In this document: one piece after another, positions 51,927 through 60,783 of the stretch | How positions within the stretch are numbered: the first letter of the stretch is position 1 | Layout of the letters: each line of letters begins with the position of its first letter | Assembly: GCF_000145235.1 (NCBI RefSeq) | Contig: NC_014391.1 | Coordinates: 2,480,001-2,544,000, forward strand | DNA: 64,000 nucleotides | Direction of reading: 5' to 3' | Source of the DNA: Micromonospora aurantiaca ATCC 27029 | Lineage (GTDB): Bacteria > Actinomycetota > Actinomycetes > Mycobacteriales > Micromonosporaceae | Program-made: the position numbers and the translations under genes | The notes under the pieces: model-generated | What the model was told of the DNA's origin: nothing | The model's input: the letters and a program-made list of their open reading frames with translations, nothing else | Database searches by the model: none

Positions 51927-52754
51927 TCAGGTGACGGTGAGACCGCGGGCGGCGAACTGGCCGCGTACCCGGGTCAGCAGGCCGGCATCCGGCGGCTCGG
52001 TGTCCGCCAGCGGGAACGTCAGGCCCAGCTCGGCGTACTTGTGGGCGCCGAGCCGGTGGAACGGCAGCACCTCGACGCGCTGCACCGTCGCCAGCCCGGC
52101 GGCCACGTCGGCCACCCGCTCCACCTCGTCGACCGCGTCGGTCAGCCCGGGCACCAGCACGTACCGGATCCAGATGGGCGTACCCCGGTCGGCCAGCCGT
52201 TGCGCGAACCGCAGCGTCGGCGCGAGCCGGCCGGTGCCGGTGACCCGGCGGTACGTCTGCGGGTTGCCCGCCTTCACGTCGAGCAGCACCAGGTCGGTGG
52301 CGTCCAGCAGCGCGTCGTCGGCGCGGACGCCGAGGAAGCCGGACGTGTCGAGCGCGGTGTGCAGGCCGAGGTCGTCGTGGCAGCGGCGTAGCAGTTCCCG
52401 GGTGAACGCCGGTTGCAGCAGCGGCTCCCCGCCGCTGACCGTGACGCCACCACCCGCCACCTGGATGAAGCGGCGGTACCGGGTGGCGAGCGTGACCATC
52501 TCGTCCACCGTGCGGCGGCGACCGCTGCGGCCGTACCAGGTGTCCGGGCTGTGGCAGTAGCGGCAGCGCAGCGGGCAGCCGGCCAGGAAGACCACGAACC
52601 GGGTGCCCGGCCCGTCCACCCCGACCGAGGTGTCCCACGAGTGCACCGCGCCGGAGACGGCACCCGGCGCCGCCGGAGTCACCTCCGGCGCCGCCGGAGT
52701 CACCTCCGGCGCCGCCGGAGTCACCTCCGGCGGCGCGGGCAGGCGGCCGTTCAC
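51927..52754 (-). CDS. pflA: Pyruvate formate-lyase activating enzyme
   Basis: A radical SAM enzyme that installs the glycyl radical on PflB. After a 30-residue N-terminal tail with three PEVTPAA repeats, the iron-sulphur motif [12 protein letters not shown] (CxxxCxxC) is near residue 60, followed by [10 protein letters not shown] and TSGFLG with [20 protein letters not shown]. Length 275. The start codon (52752-52754) overlaps the pflB stop, so the pair is coupled. The N-terminal repeat is not part of the family core, and a later start is not obvious. Confidence 0.92.
   Translation of the reverse strand: MNGRLPAPPEVTPAAPEVTPAAPEVTPAAPGAVSGAVHSWDTSVGVDGPGTRFVVFLAGCPLRCRYCHSPDTWYGRSGRRRTVDEMVTLATRYRRFIQVAGGGVTVSGGEPLLQPAFTRELLRRCHDDLGLHTALDTSGFLGVRADDALLDATDLVLLDVKAGNPQTYRRVTGTGRLAPTLRFAQRLADRGTPIWIRYVLVPGLTDAVDEVERVADVAAGLATVQRVEVLPFHRLGAHKYAELGLTFPLADTEPPDAGLLTRVRGQFAARGLTVT
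52666..52728. repeat. Three tandem 21-bp repeats in the 5' end of pflA
   Basis: The unit ggcgccgccggagtcacctcc occurs three times without a break (52666-52686, 52687-52707, 52708-52728). It is in frame (7 codons) and encodes PEVTPAA units on the minus strand. Exact copies suggest recent slippage and possible copy-number variation between strains. Confidence 0.9.
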
Positions 52755-54994
52755 AGCGACCCGTGGAAGGTCCGCGACACCACGTCGCGCTGCTGCTCCG
52801 GCGTGAGCCGGACGAAGTTCACCGCGTACCCGGACACCCGGACGGTGAGCTGCGGGTACCGCTCCGGGTGCGCCATCGCGTCCAGCAGCGTGGCCCGGTC
52901 CAGCACGTTGACGTTGAGGTGGAACCCGCCGGCGTCCGCGTAGCCGTCGAGCACACCGGCCAGGTTCGCGATCCGCTCGTCGCGGGTGTGACCCAGGCCG
53001 TCCGGCGTCACGGTGCCGGTGAGCGAGATGCCGTCGCGGGCCGCGTCGTACGGCAGCTTCGCCACCGACAGCGCCGAGGCGACCAGACCGTGCGTGTCCC
53101 GCCCGTTCATCGGGTTCGCCCCCGGCGCGAACGGCTCACCGGCGCGCCGGCCGTCCGGCGTGTTGCCGGTGTGCTTGCCGTACACCACGTTCGAGGTGAT
53201 GGTGAGCACCGACATGGTCAGCTCCGCGTCGCGGTACGTGCGCTGCCGGCGCAGCTTCTCCGCGAACGTCTCGACCAGCCACACCGCGATCTCGTCGGCC
53301 CGGTCGTCGTCGTTGCCGTACGTCGGGAACTCGCCCTCGACGGCGAAGTCGACGGCCAGGCCGGTGGCGTCGCGCAGCACCTTCACCCGGCCGTACCGGA
53401 TGGCCGACAGGCTGTCCACGGCGACCGACAGGCCGGCGATGCCGGTGGCCATGAACCGGCGCACCGGGTGGTCGTGCAGCGCCATCTCCAGCCGCTCGTA
53501 CGCGTACCTGTCGTGCTGGTGGTGGATCACGTTCAGCGCGTCCACGTACGTCTGCGCCAGCCAGTCCAGTGTCCGGTCGTACGCGGCCAGCACCTCGTCG
53601 TAGTCGAGCGTCTCGCCGCCCACCGGCGCGGCCGGCGGGGCCACCTGCGTGCCGGTCAGCTCGTCCCGGCCGCCGTTGATCGCGTACAGCAGCGCCTTCG
53701 CCAGGTTCGCCCGGGCGCCGAAGAACTGCATGTCCCGGCCGACCCGCATGGCCGACACGCAGCAGGCGATCGCGGTGTCGTCGTCGTACGCCGGGCGGAT
53801 CAGCTCGTCGTTCTCGTACTGGATGGCGCTGGTGTCCAGCGACACCTGGGCGCAGAACCGCTTGAAGCCCTCGGGCAGCCGCGGCGACCAGAGCACAGTC
53901 AGGTTCGGCTCGGGCGCCGGGCCGAGGTTGTAGAGCGTCTGGAGGTAGCGGAACGCGGTGCGGGTGACCAGCGGCCGGCCGTCCGCGCCCATCCCGCCGA
54001 GCGACTCGGTGACCCAGGTCGGGTCGCCGGAGAACAGCTGGTCGTACTCGGGCGTGCGCAGGAAGCGGATGATCCGCAGCTTGATCACGAAGTCGTCGAT
54101 CAGCTCCTGCGCGCCGCTCTCGTCCAGCCGCCCCTCGGCGATGTCCCGCCGCAGGTACGCGTCGACGAACCCGGCGGTGCGGCCGAGCGACATCGCGGCC
54201 CCGTTCTGCTCCTTCGTGGCGGCCAGGTAGGCGAAGTAGAGCCACTGGATCGCCTGCGCGCCGGTGGCGGCCGGGCGGGAGATGTCGAAGCCGTACGAGG
54301 CGGCCATCTCCTTCAGCTCACCGAGCGCGCGGATCTGCTCGGCCAGTTCCTCCCGGTCGCGGATCACGTCGTCGGTGCTGCGCCGGTCGTCCAGCGCCGC
54401 CTTGAGCGCGCGGCGCTCCTCGACCAGCCGGTCCACGCCGTACAGCGCCACCCGGCGGTAGTCGCCGATGATCCGCCCGCGCCCGTACGCGTCGGGCAGC
54501 CCGGTGATCACGTGCGAGCGCCGCGCGGCCAGCACGTTCGCCGGGTACGCGTCGAAGACCGCGTCGTTGTGCGTGCGGCGGTACCGGGTGAAGATCTCGT
54601 GCACCCGCGGGTCCGGTTCGCGTCCGTACGCCCGCAGCGCCGTCTCCACCATCCGCAGCCCGCCGGCCGGCATGATCGCCCGCCGCAGCGGCGCGTCGGT
54701 CTGCAACCCGACGATCAGCTCCCGCTCCCGGTCGATGTAGCCCGGTGCGTGCGAGGTGATGGTCGACGGGGTGGCCGCGTCGACGTCGTACACGCCGCGC
54801 CGCCGCTCCTCGCCGAACATCTCCCGCAGCCGGTCCCACACCGCGAGCGTGCGCGGCGTCGGCCCGGTGAGGAACGACGCGTCCCCGGTGTACGGCTCGT
54901 GGTTGTGGCGGACGAAGTCGGCCACGTCGACTGTCTCCTGCCACGCTCCGGCGTGGAATCCGCGCCAGGGGGCCAGGGGTTCGGTGGCGGTCAT
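52751..54994 (-). CDS. pflB: Formate C-acetyltransferase (pyruvate formate-lyase)
   Basis: Glycyl-radical enzyme splitting pyruvate with CoA into acetyl-CoA and formate under low oxygen. The 747 residues include the catalytic adjacent cysteines in [20 protein letters not shown] and the C-terminal radical glycine in [37 protein letters not shown] and [20 protein letters not shown] are standard PFL segments. ATG 54994 follows a GAGAGGGAC site. It lies downstream of an alcohol dehydrogenase gene on the same strand with a hairpin between. An oxygen-sensitive enzyme of this kind suggests fermentation or survival in microaerobic niches. Confidence 0.95.
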   Translation of the reverse strand: MTATEPLAPWRGFHAGAWQETVDVADFVRHNHEPYTGDASFLTGPTPRTLAVWDRLREMFGEERRRGVYDVDAATPSTITSHAPGYIDRERELIVGLQTDAPLRRAIMPAGGLRMVETALRAYGREPDPRVHEIFTRYRRTHNDAVFDAYPANVLAARRSHVITGLPDAYGRGRIIGDYRRVALYGVDRLVEERRALKAALDDRRSTDDVIRDREELAEQIRALGELKEMAASYGFDISRPAATGAQAIQWLYFAYLAATKEQNGAAMSLGRTAGFVDAYLRRDIAEGRLDESGAQELIDDFVIKLRIIRFLRTPEYDQLFSGDPTWVTESLGGMGADGRPLVTRTAFRYLQTLYNLGPAPEPNLTVLWSPRLPEGFKRFCAQVSLDTSAIQYENDELIRPAYDDDTAIACCVSAMRVGRDMQFFGARANLAKALLYAINGGRDELTGTQVAPPAAPVGGETLDYDEVLAAYDRTLDWLAQTYVDALNVIHHQHDRYAYERLEMALHDHPVRRFMATGIAGLSVAVDSLSAIRYGRVKVLRDATGLAVDFAVEGEFPTYGNDDDRADEIAVWLVETFAEKLRRQRTYRDAELTMSVLTITSNVVYGKHTGNTPDGRRAGEPFAPGANPMNGRDTHGLVASALSVAKLPYDAARDGISLTGTVTPDGLGHTRDERIANLAGVLDGYADAGGFHLNVNVLDRATLLDAMAHPERYPQLTVRVSGYAVNFVRLTPEQQRDVVSRTFHGSL

Positions 54995-55023
54995 GTCGGT
55001 CCCTCTCCGGGCGTCGGCGGTGG

Positions 55024-55052
55024 CCCGGTCCCCGCCGGGTGCGGGGACCGGG
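55024..55052 (-). terminator. Hairpin between adh and pflB
   Basis: cccggtcccc (55024-55033) and ggggaccggg (55043-55052) form a perfect 10-bp stem. It follows the alcohol dehydrogenase stop and precedes pflB, so it probably reduces read-through from adh into pflBA or marks a processing site. Confidence 0.55.
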
Positions 55053-55060
55053 GGCGGGGG

Positions 55061-56071
55061 TCAGGGCTGGAGCACGAGCCGGGCGGCGACCCGGCCGGCG
55101 AGGACGTCGTCCACCGCCTCGTTGATGTCGTCCAGCTTGCGGGTCTCGTAGACGACCCGGGTGCGGCCGGCGGCGTGCAGCGCGAAGACCTCGGCCAGGT
55201 CGGCGCGGGTGCCGACGATCGAGCCGAGCACCGTGATGCCCTTGAGTACCGTCTCGAAGACGGGCAGGGTGATCGCGTTGTCGGCGGGCAGCGACACCAG
55301 CACCAGCCGGCCGCCGCGGCGCAGCGAGCGGTGCGCCTGCTCGATCACGCGAGGGCTCGCGGCCAGCACGATCGCCACGTCCACGCCGCCCAGCGCGGTG
55401 ATCCGCTCGACCGGGTCGGTGGTGGCGGCGTCGACGGTGTGCGCGGCGCCGAGCGAGGTGGCCAGCTCCAGCTTCTCGGCGGTCACGTCCACCGCGATCG
55501 TCTCGGCGCCGAAGATCTGGGCGTACTGCTGGGCGAGGTGACCCAGGCCGCCGATGCCGAAGATCGCGACCCGCTCGCCCGGCCGCACCCCGGCGACCTT
55601 GACGGCCTTGTACGTGGTGACGCCCGCGCAGGTCAGCGGCGCGGCCTCGAACGGGTCCACGCCGTCGGGCACGCGCACCGCGTACCGGGCGGCGGCGACC
55701 GCGTACTCGGCGTGCGCGCCGTCGATGCTGTAGCCGGTGTTGCGCTGCGACTCGCACAGCGTCTCCCAGCCGGTCACGCAGTACGCGCAGGTGCCGCAGG
55801 CCCAGCCGAGCCAGGGCAGCGCGACGCGGTCGCCGACGGCGTGCTCGGTGACGCCGGGGCCGACCTGCTCGACCAGGCCGACGCCCTCGTGTCCGGGGAC
55901 GAACGGCGGGGTGGGCTTCACCGGCCACTCGCCGCGGGCGGCGTGGATGTCGGTGTGGCAGAGTCCGCTGGCTTCGATGCGGACCAGGATCTCGCCCGGG
56001 CCGACCTCCGGCACGGGACGCTCGGTGATCTCCATCGGACGGTCGAACGCGGTGACGACACTGGCGCGCAT
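55061..56071 (-). CDS. Zinc-dependent alcohol dehydrogenase (AdhP-like)
   Basis: A medium-chain dehydrogenase of 336 residues. Catalytic zinc ligands are in GLCHTDIHAARGEWP (Cys) and VPGHEGVGLVEQVG (His-Glu). The structural zinc loop is WLGWACGTCAYCVTGWETLC with four cysteines. The nucleotide fold has IFGIGGLGHLAQQYA. The sequence follows the propanol-preferring AdhP branch, consistent with reducing acetaldehyde or other short aldehydes when oxygen is limiting. ATG 56071 follows GAGAGGGAGG; the long upstream frame is not used. A DevR-like box lies 83-96 bases upstream. Confidence 0.93.
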   Translation of the reverse strand: MRASVVTAFDRPMEITERPVPEVGPGEILVRIEASGLCHTDIHAARGEWPVKPTPPFVPGHEGVGLVEQVGPGVTEHAVGDRVALPWLGWACGTCAYCVTGWETLCESQRNTGYSIDGAHAEYAVAAARYAVRVPDGVDPFEAAPLTCAGVTTYKAVKVAGVRPGERVAIFGIGGLGHLAQQYAQIFGAETIAVDVTAEKLELATSLGAAHTVDAATTDPVERITALGGVDVAIVLAASPRVIEQAHRSLRRGGRLVLVSLPADNAITLPVFETVLKGITVLGSIVGTRADLAEVFALHAAGRTRVVYETRKLDDINEAVDDVLAGRVAARLVLQP

Positions 56072-56153
56072 CGGGGGCCTCCCTCTCTCGTTCTCCCCCT
56101 CAGCGTCGTCCACCCGGGAGCGTCCGGGCAGGGGCGCAGGACCGCGGTGACCC

Positions 56154-56167
56154 GGGACCAACGGCCC
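56154..56167 (-). promoter_or_regulatory. DevR/DosR-like box before adh
   Basis: GGGACCAACGGCCC (plus strand; GGGCCGTTGGTCCC toward the gene) lies 83-96 bases upstream of the alcohol dehydrogenase start. It matches the sites at 51362 and 59441 outside the central positions. Confidence 0.6.
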
Positions 56168-56193
56168 TCCTCGCGGGCGCGCGGGGGAACGGC

Positions 56194-56228
56194 GGTACGG
56201 CCGCCGGTGACGTACCGGCGGCCGTACC
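56194..56228. terminator. Hairpin terminator after the ppdK-linked membrane protein gene
   Basis: ggtacggccgccgg (56194-56207) and ccggcggccgtacc (56215-56228) form a perfect 14-bp stem with a 7-base loop, 10 bases beyond the stop of the gene at 56239-56682 (minus strand). It separates this gene from the adh promoter. Confidence 0.8.
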
Positions 56229-56238
56229 CCTGGGGTGC

Positions 56239-56682
56239 TCAGCGGTCGACGACCAGGCGGCGGGCCCGCAGCAGGCGCGCCCACCAGGGCCTGTGGTCCG
56301 GGCGCAGCTGCGGCGCCGGCACGCCGCGCAGGCTGACCCATCCGCCCGGACCCATGGTGACGGTGCCGACCGACGGCAGGCGGCGCCGCGACCACACCGC
56401 CACGGCGGCGGTGAGCGCGGCCACCGCGAACGCGCCGGTGGCGGCGGCGACCAACTGGTCGGGTTCGACCACGCGCCGGTAGCGGACCCGGCCGCCGGCC
56501 GCGACGAAGACGCCGACCGGGCGGCCGTCACGGTTCACCGGCACCAGCGCGGCGTCCCCGGGCAGTTCCAGCACCGGGCCGACCGGCCCGGCCGGGGCGG
56601 GGGCGGGAGTCGCGGCCGGCGGCGGCGCGGGCCGGGGGAGCGGCGTGACAGCCGGTCCGGTCGGGTTGAAGATGGCGGTCAT
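56239..56682 (-). CDS. Hypothetical single-pass membrane protein downstream of ppdK
   Basis: A 147-residue protein not matched to a named family. It has a Pro/Ala-rich N-terminus (about 8-35), a short beta-like segment with RDGRPVGVFVAAGGRVRYRR, one hydrophobic helix (AAATGAFAVAALTAAVAVW, about 78-97) and a basic tail. AGGAGGG overlaps the ppdK stop and lies 7 bases before ATG 56682, so its translation is tied to ppdK. Conserved location would suggest a role in the same stress module, but nothing in the sequence shows what it does. Confidence 0.65.
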   Translation of the reverse strand: MTAIFNPTGPAVTPLPRPAPPPAATPAPAPAGPVGPVLELPGDAALVPVNRDGRPVGVFVAAGGRVRYRRVVEPDQLVAAATGAFAVAALTAAVAVWSRRRLPSVGTVTMGPGGWVSLRGVPAPQLRPDHRPWWARLLRARRLVVDR

Positions 56683-56694
56683 GGTGCTGCCCTC

Positions 56695-59355
56695 CTAGCG
56701 GGAGTCGGACTTCTCGGTGCGGGCCTCGACAGCGGCCCGGCCGGCGGCCAGCCGTGCCACCGGCACCCGGTACGGCGAGCAGGAGACGTAGTCGAGCCCG
56801 GCGTCGGCGAAGAACCCGATCGATTCCGGGTCGCCGCCGTGCTCACCGCAGACGCCGACGGTCAGGTCCGGCCGGGCCGCCCGCCCCTCGGCGACGGCGA
56901 GGCGGACCAGCCGGCCCACGCCGGTGGCGTCGATGCTCTCGAACGGCGACACCGGGAAGATCCCCCGTTCCAGGTACGTGGAGAAGAACGCGCCCTCCAC
57001 GTCGTCCCGGGAGAACGCCCAGGTCATCTGCGTCAGGTCGTTGGTGCCGAAGGAGAAGAAGTGCGCCTCGGCGGCGATGTCCCCGGCGGTCAGCGCCGCC
57101 CGGGGCGTCTCGATCATGGTGCCGACCGGGATGTCCGGTGCGTCAGGCACCTCGGCCAGCACCCGCCGTGCCTCGTCCGCCACCGCGGCGAGTTCCCGCA
57201 CGTCACCGACGAGCGGCACCATGATCTCCGGGCGCGGGTCACCGCCGGCCCGGACCCGCTGCGCGGCCGCCTCGGCCAGCGCCCGCACCTGCATCGCGAA
57301 CAGGCCCGGCACCACCAGCCCGAGCCGTACGCCCCGCAGCCCCAGCATCGGGTTCGTCTCGTGCATGCGCCGCACCGCCGCCAGCAGCACGCCGTCGTGG
57401 CCCGGTTCCTCGCCGCGCGCCTGCGCGCCCGCCACCCGGGCGGTCAGCTCGGCGAGCGGAGGCAGGAACTCGTGCAGCGGCGGGTCGAGCAGCCGGACGG
57501 TCACCGGCAGCCCGTCCATCGCGGTGAGCAGTCCGAGGAAGTCGGCCCGCTGCAACGGCAGCAGCTCGTCCAGCGCGGCGCCGACCTCGGCCGGGCCGTC
57601 GGCCAGGATCAGCCGCTCGACCAGTTCCCGGCGCTCGCCGAGGAACATGTGCTCGGTGCGGCACAGCCCGATCCCGGCGGCGCCCAGCTCGCGGGCCCGG
57701 CGGGCGTCGTCCGGGGTGTCCGCGTTGGCGCGGACGCCGAGCGTGCGGACCGCGTCGGCGTGGCCGAGCAGCCGGTGCACGGCGGCGATCAGCGGGTCGG
57801 CCTCCGGCCGCAGCTCACCGGTCAGGTACCGGGCCACCGGCGACGGCTGCACCGGCACCTCGCCGAACCAGATCCGCCCGCTGGTGCCGTCGATCGAGAT
57901 CACGTCGCCGGCGCGCACCACCTGCTCGCCCACCGTGAACTCACCGCGTTCGACGTCGATGCCCAGCGCCTCGGCGCCGCACACGCAGGTCCGGCCCATG
58001 CCCCGGGCCACCACCGCGGCGTGCGAGGTCTTTCCGCCGCGCGAGGTGAGCACCCCGGTCGCGGCGATCATGCCGGGCAGGTCGTCCGGGTTGGTCTCCG
58101 GCCGGACCAGGATCACCGGTCCGTCGGCCGCCGCCGCGGCGGCGGAGTCGAACACCACCCGCCCGACCGCGGCGCCGGGCGAGGCGCCGACGCCGACCGC
58201 GAGCGGCTCGGGCGCGCCGGCGGCGTCGAAGGCCGGGAACATCAGCTGGGCGAGCTGCGCCCCGCTGACCCGGGTCAGCGCCTCGTCGGCCGTGATCAGG
58301 CCCTCCTCGGCCAGTTGCGCGGCGATCACGAACGCCGCCGCCGCGGTGCGCTTGCCGACCCGGGTCTGGAGCATCCACAGCCGGCCGCGCTCGATGGTGA
58401 ACTCGACGTCGCACAGGTCGCGGTAGTGCCGCTCCAGCGTCGCCATGATCTCCCGCAGCCGGTGGAAGCTCGCCGGGTCCAGCCGCTCCAGCTCGGTCAG
58501 CGGCACCGTGTTGCGGATGCCCGCCACCACGTCCTCGCCCTGCGCGTCGGTCAGGTAGTCGCCGTACACGCCGGGGGCGCCGGTGGCCGGGTCGCGGGTG
58601 AAGGCCACACCGGTGCCGGAGTCCGGGCCGAGGTTGCCGAACACCATCGCCATCACGTTGACGGCGGTGCCCAGGTCGTCCGGGATGCGCTCCTGCCGCC
58701 GGTAGATCCGGGCCCGCTCCGAGTGCCAGGACTCGAACACCGCGCGCACGGCCAGGAAAAGCTGCTCGTGCGGGGCCTGCGGGAAATCGTGCCCGACGTG
58801 CCGGGTGAAGATCTTCTTGTACGTCTCGACCAGGTCGCGCAACTGGTCGGCGCCCGGCCCGCCCGGCCCGGCGGTGGCCCGCAGCGCGGCCAGCTCGTGC
58901 TCGAACTCCTCGGCCGGGATGCCGTGCACGGTCCGGCCGAACATCTGGATCAGCCGCCGGTACGAGTCCCAGGCGAACCGCTCGTCACCGGTGCGGGCGG
59001 CCAGCCCGGCCACGGTGGTGTCGTTGAGCCCGATGTCGAGGATCGTCTCCATCATCCCCGGCATCGAGTACCGCCCGCCGGAGCGCACCGCCAGCAGCAG
59101 CGGGTCACGCGGGTCGCCCAGCCACCGGTCCAGCCGCGCCTCGACCTCCCGCAGATGCGCGTTGATCTCCTCGTACAGGCCGTCCGGCGGCGCACCGGTG
59201 GCCAGGTACGCCCGGCACGCGTCGGTGGTGACTGTGAACCCGGGCGGCACCGGCAACCCGAGCCGGGTCATCTCGGCGAGGTTCGCGCCCTTGCCGCCGA
59301 GCAGGTCGGCCCGGCTGCGGTCACCCTCGATGAAGTCGTAGACGTACTTCGACAT
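56695..59355 (-). CDS. ppdK: Pyruvate, phosphate dikinase
   Basis: Interconverts pyruvate and phosphoenolpyruvate using ATP/AMP, phosphate and pyrophosphate. The 886 residues carry the nucleotide-binding domain (FIEGDRSRADLLGGKGANLA, RSGGRYSMPGMMETILDIGL), the phosphohistidine domain (VLTSRGGKTSHAAVVARGMG, His swivel) and the PEP-binding barrel (FSFGTNDLTQMTWAFSRDDV, GVCGEHGGDPESI with catalytic Cys). GAGGAGG lies before ATG 59355; the longer open frame to 59640 is not used. A DevR-like box is 86-99 bases upstream. With Pfl and Adh it fits carbon and energy rerouting in low oxygen. Confidence 0.95.
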   Translation of the reverse strand: MSKYVYDFIEGDRSRADLLGGKGANLAEMTRLGLPVPPGFTVTTDACRAYLATGAPPDGLYEEINAHLREVEARLDRWLGDPRDPLLLAVRSGGRYSMPGMMETILDIGLNDTTVAGLAARTGDERFAWDSYRRLIQMFGRTVHGIPAEEFEHELAALRATAGPGGPGADQLRDLVETYKKIFTRHVGHDFPQAPHEQLFLAVRAVFESWHSERARIYRRQERIPDDLGTAVNVMAMVFGNLGPDSGTGVAFTRDPATGAPGVYGDYLTDAQGEDVVAGIRNTVPLTELERLDPASFHRLREIMATLERHYRDLCDVEFTIERGRLWMLQTRVGKRTAAAAFVIAAQLAEEGLITADEALTRVSGAQLAQLMFPAFDAAGAPEPLAVGVGASPGAAVGRVVFDSAAAAAADGPVILVRPETNPDDLPGMIAATGVLTSRGGKTSHAAVVARGMGRTCVCGAEALGIDVERGEFTVGEQVVRAGDVISIDGTSGRIWFGEVPVQPSPVARYLTGELRPEADPLIAAVHRLLGHADAVRTLGVRANADTPDDARRARELGAAGIGLCRTEHMFLGERRELVERLILADGPAEVGAALDELLPLQRADFLGLLTAMDGLPVTVRLLDPPLHEFLPPLAELTARVAGAQARGEEPGHDGVLLAAVRRMHETNPMLGLRGVRLGLVVPGLFAMQVRALAEAAAQRVRAGGDPRPEIMVPLVGDVRELAAVADEARRVLAEVPDAPDIPVGTMIETPRAALTAGDIAAEAHFFSFGTNDLTQMTWAFSRDDVEGAFFSTYLERGIFPVSPFESIDATGVGRLVRLAVAEGRAARPDLTVGVCGEHGGDPESIGFFADAGLDYVSCSPYRVPVARLAAGRAAVEARTEKSDSR

Positions 59356-59440
59356 GGTCCGGCCTCCTCGGCTGAGTCGTTCCACCTCCTTGGTAGCCGG
59401 GCCGGGCGGCGGCGCGGCAGGGCCGGACGGGACACACACC

Positions 59441-59454
59441 GGGCCGGAGGTCCC
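59441..59454. promoter_or_regulatory. DevR/DosR-like box in the ppdK / acetyltransferase promoter region
   Basis: GGGCCGGAGGTCCC fits GGGMCSNNSGKCCC and lies 86-99 bases upstream of ppdK and 35-48 bases before the divergent acetyltransferase gene at 59489. A weaker second copy, AGGGCCGGACGGGAC (59419-59433), lies next to it, about 20 bases apart, as tandem DosR sites often do. Confidence 0.6.
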
Positions 59455-59488
59455 GAGAGTGTCGGGGGGTGCCCGTATCGTTCCGGCC

Positions 59489-59992
59489 GTGACCAACGAG
59501 GTGCTGCTCCGCCCGGTGCGCGACGACGACCTGCCCGCCTTCTTCGCCCACGAGCAGGACCCGCAGGCGAACTGGATGGCCGCGTTCGGCCCGAAGGACC
59601 CGTCCGACCGGGCCGCGTTCGACGCGCACTGGGCGCGCATCCGCGCCGACGAGCGGATCGTGAACCGCGCCGTCGTCGTCGGCGGCCGGCTGGTCGGGCG
59701 GGTGGCCGCGTTCCCGGTCGGCGAGCAGACCGAGGTCAGCTACTGGATCGACGCGGCGCACTGGGGGCGCGGCCACGCCACCGCCGCGCTGCGCGCGCTG
59801 CTGCGCGAGGTGCCGCACCGGCCGCTGCACGCTCGCGCCGCGAAGGACAACGCCGCCTCGCTCGCGGTGCTGCGCAAGTGCGGCTTCGTCGTGATCGGCG
59901 AGGACTCCGGGTACGCCCCGGCGCGCGGCACCGAGGTCGAGGAGTACGTCCTGGAGCTGCCCGCCGAGGGGTCTGACCAGGCAGACCGCTAG
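59489..59992 (+). CDS. GNAT family N-acetyltransferase
   Basis: A 167-residue acetyltransferase of the RimJ-like type: VLLRPVRDDDLPAFFAHEQD at the start, YWIDAAHWGRGHATAALRAL (acetyl-CoA pyrophosphate loop, RGxA type) and the end motif NAASLAVLRKCGFVVIGED. Substrate unknown. TATCGT (59476-59481) ends 7 bases before GTG 59489 with no ribosome site between, suggesting a leaderless transcript. Divergent from ppdK. Confidence 0.88.
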   Translation: MTNEVLLRPVRDDDLPAFFAHEQDPQANWMAAFGPKDPSDRAAFDAHWARIRADERIVNRAVVVGGRLVGRVAAFPVGEQTEVSYWIDAAHWGRGHATAALRALLREVPHRPLHARAAKDNAASLAVLRKCGFVVIGEDSGYAPARGTEVEEYVLELPAEGSDQADR

Positions 59993-60001
59993 TCTCCCCG
60001 G

Positions 60002-60637
60002 GTGAACTGGCTGGAACTCGTCGGCTGGGCCGGCTCCGCGCTGCTGGTCTGGTCCCTGCTGCAGACCCGGATCCTGCGGCTGCGCGCGCTCAACCTGGTC
60101 GGCTGCCTCATCCTGATCGGCTACAACACCGCCGTGCAGGTCTGGCCGATGGTCGGGCTGAACGTGGTGCTCGCCGTGATCAACGTCTGGTACCTGCGCA
60201 AGCTGCTGGCGACCCGGCACGACGAGCAGACCTACCAGGTGGTCGAGGTGGGCACCGGCGACGCGTTCCTGGCGCACACGCTGCGGGTGCACGCCGCCGA
60301 CATCGCCCGGTTCAACCCGGGCTTCCGCTGGGATCCGGCCGCCGCCGACCGCTCGGCGTTCCTCGTGGTACGCGCCGACGAGGTGGTCGGCGTGATGCTC
60401 TCGCACGCCGAACCGGGCGGGGTGGCCCAGATCGACCTGGACTACGTGACACCGCCGTTCCGCGACTTCACGCCGGGGGAGTTCGTCTACCGGCGCAGCC
60501 GGCTGTTCACCGACCGGGGCTTCCGCCGGGTGGTCAGCCCGCCCGGCATGATCGCCCCCTACTACCACCGGCTCGGGTTCCGCCCCGAGGGCGGCGCGTA
60601 CGTGCTCGACCTGCCGGTCCCCGCCACGAGCGGGTGA
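60002..60637 (+). CDS. Membrane protein: YgjV-like N-terminal region plus GNAT-like C-terminal domain
   Basis: A 211-residue protein in two parts. Residues 1-70 contain three hydrophobic helices (LELVGWAGSALLVWSLLQTR, LNLVGCLILIGYNTAVQVW, MVGLNVVLAVINVWYLRKLL), matching the YgjV inner-membrane family. Residues about 80-205 read like an acetyltransferase fold, with FLVVRADEVVGVMLSHAEPG, DLDYVTPPFRDFTPGEF and APYYHRLGFRPEGGAYVLDL, but the CoA loop is unclear. The role is unknown. TAGTCT (59990-59995) overlaps the stop of the preceding gene and lies 6 bases before GTG 60002, again leaderless-like. Confidence 0.72.
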   Translation: MNWLELVGWAGSALLVWSLLQTRILRLRALNLVGCLILIGYNTAVQVWPMVGLNVVLAVINVWYLRKLLATRHDEQTYQVVEVGTGDAFLAHTLRVHAADIARFNPGFRWDPAAADRSAFLVVRADEVVGVMLSHAEPGGVAQIDLDYVTPPFRDFTPGEFVYRRSRLFTDRGFRRVVSPPGMIAPYYHRLGFRPEGGAYVLDLPVPATSG

Positions 60638-60783
60638 ACTCGGCACCCGCCGCCCGACGCTCAGTGATCACACAGGATTCAGGCGCGGGCCCGCGGGGCA
60701 ACAGAGGGCCACGCCGACCGGATCTACCGGCCGGCGAGTCGGCCATCGGCCGACCCGGATCGGGCCGAGGGAGATAACCGGTC

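Noticed and set aside
52763..56482. Open plus-strand frame of more than 1,200 codons across pflB and adh
   Set aside because: Opposite well-recognised enzymes; composition is low-complexity and there is no ribosome site or domain.
60638..60783. Magnesium riboswitch before the CorC-type gene
   Set aside because: No M-box or mgtA-type conserved blocks could be found, only simple G+C stems.
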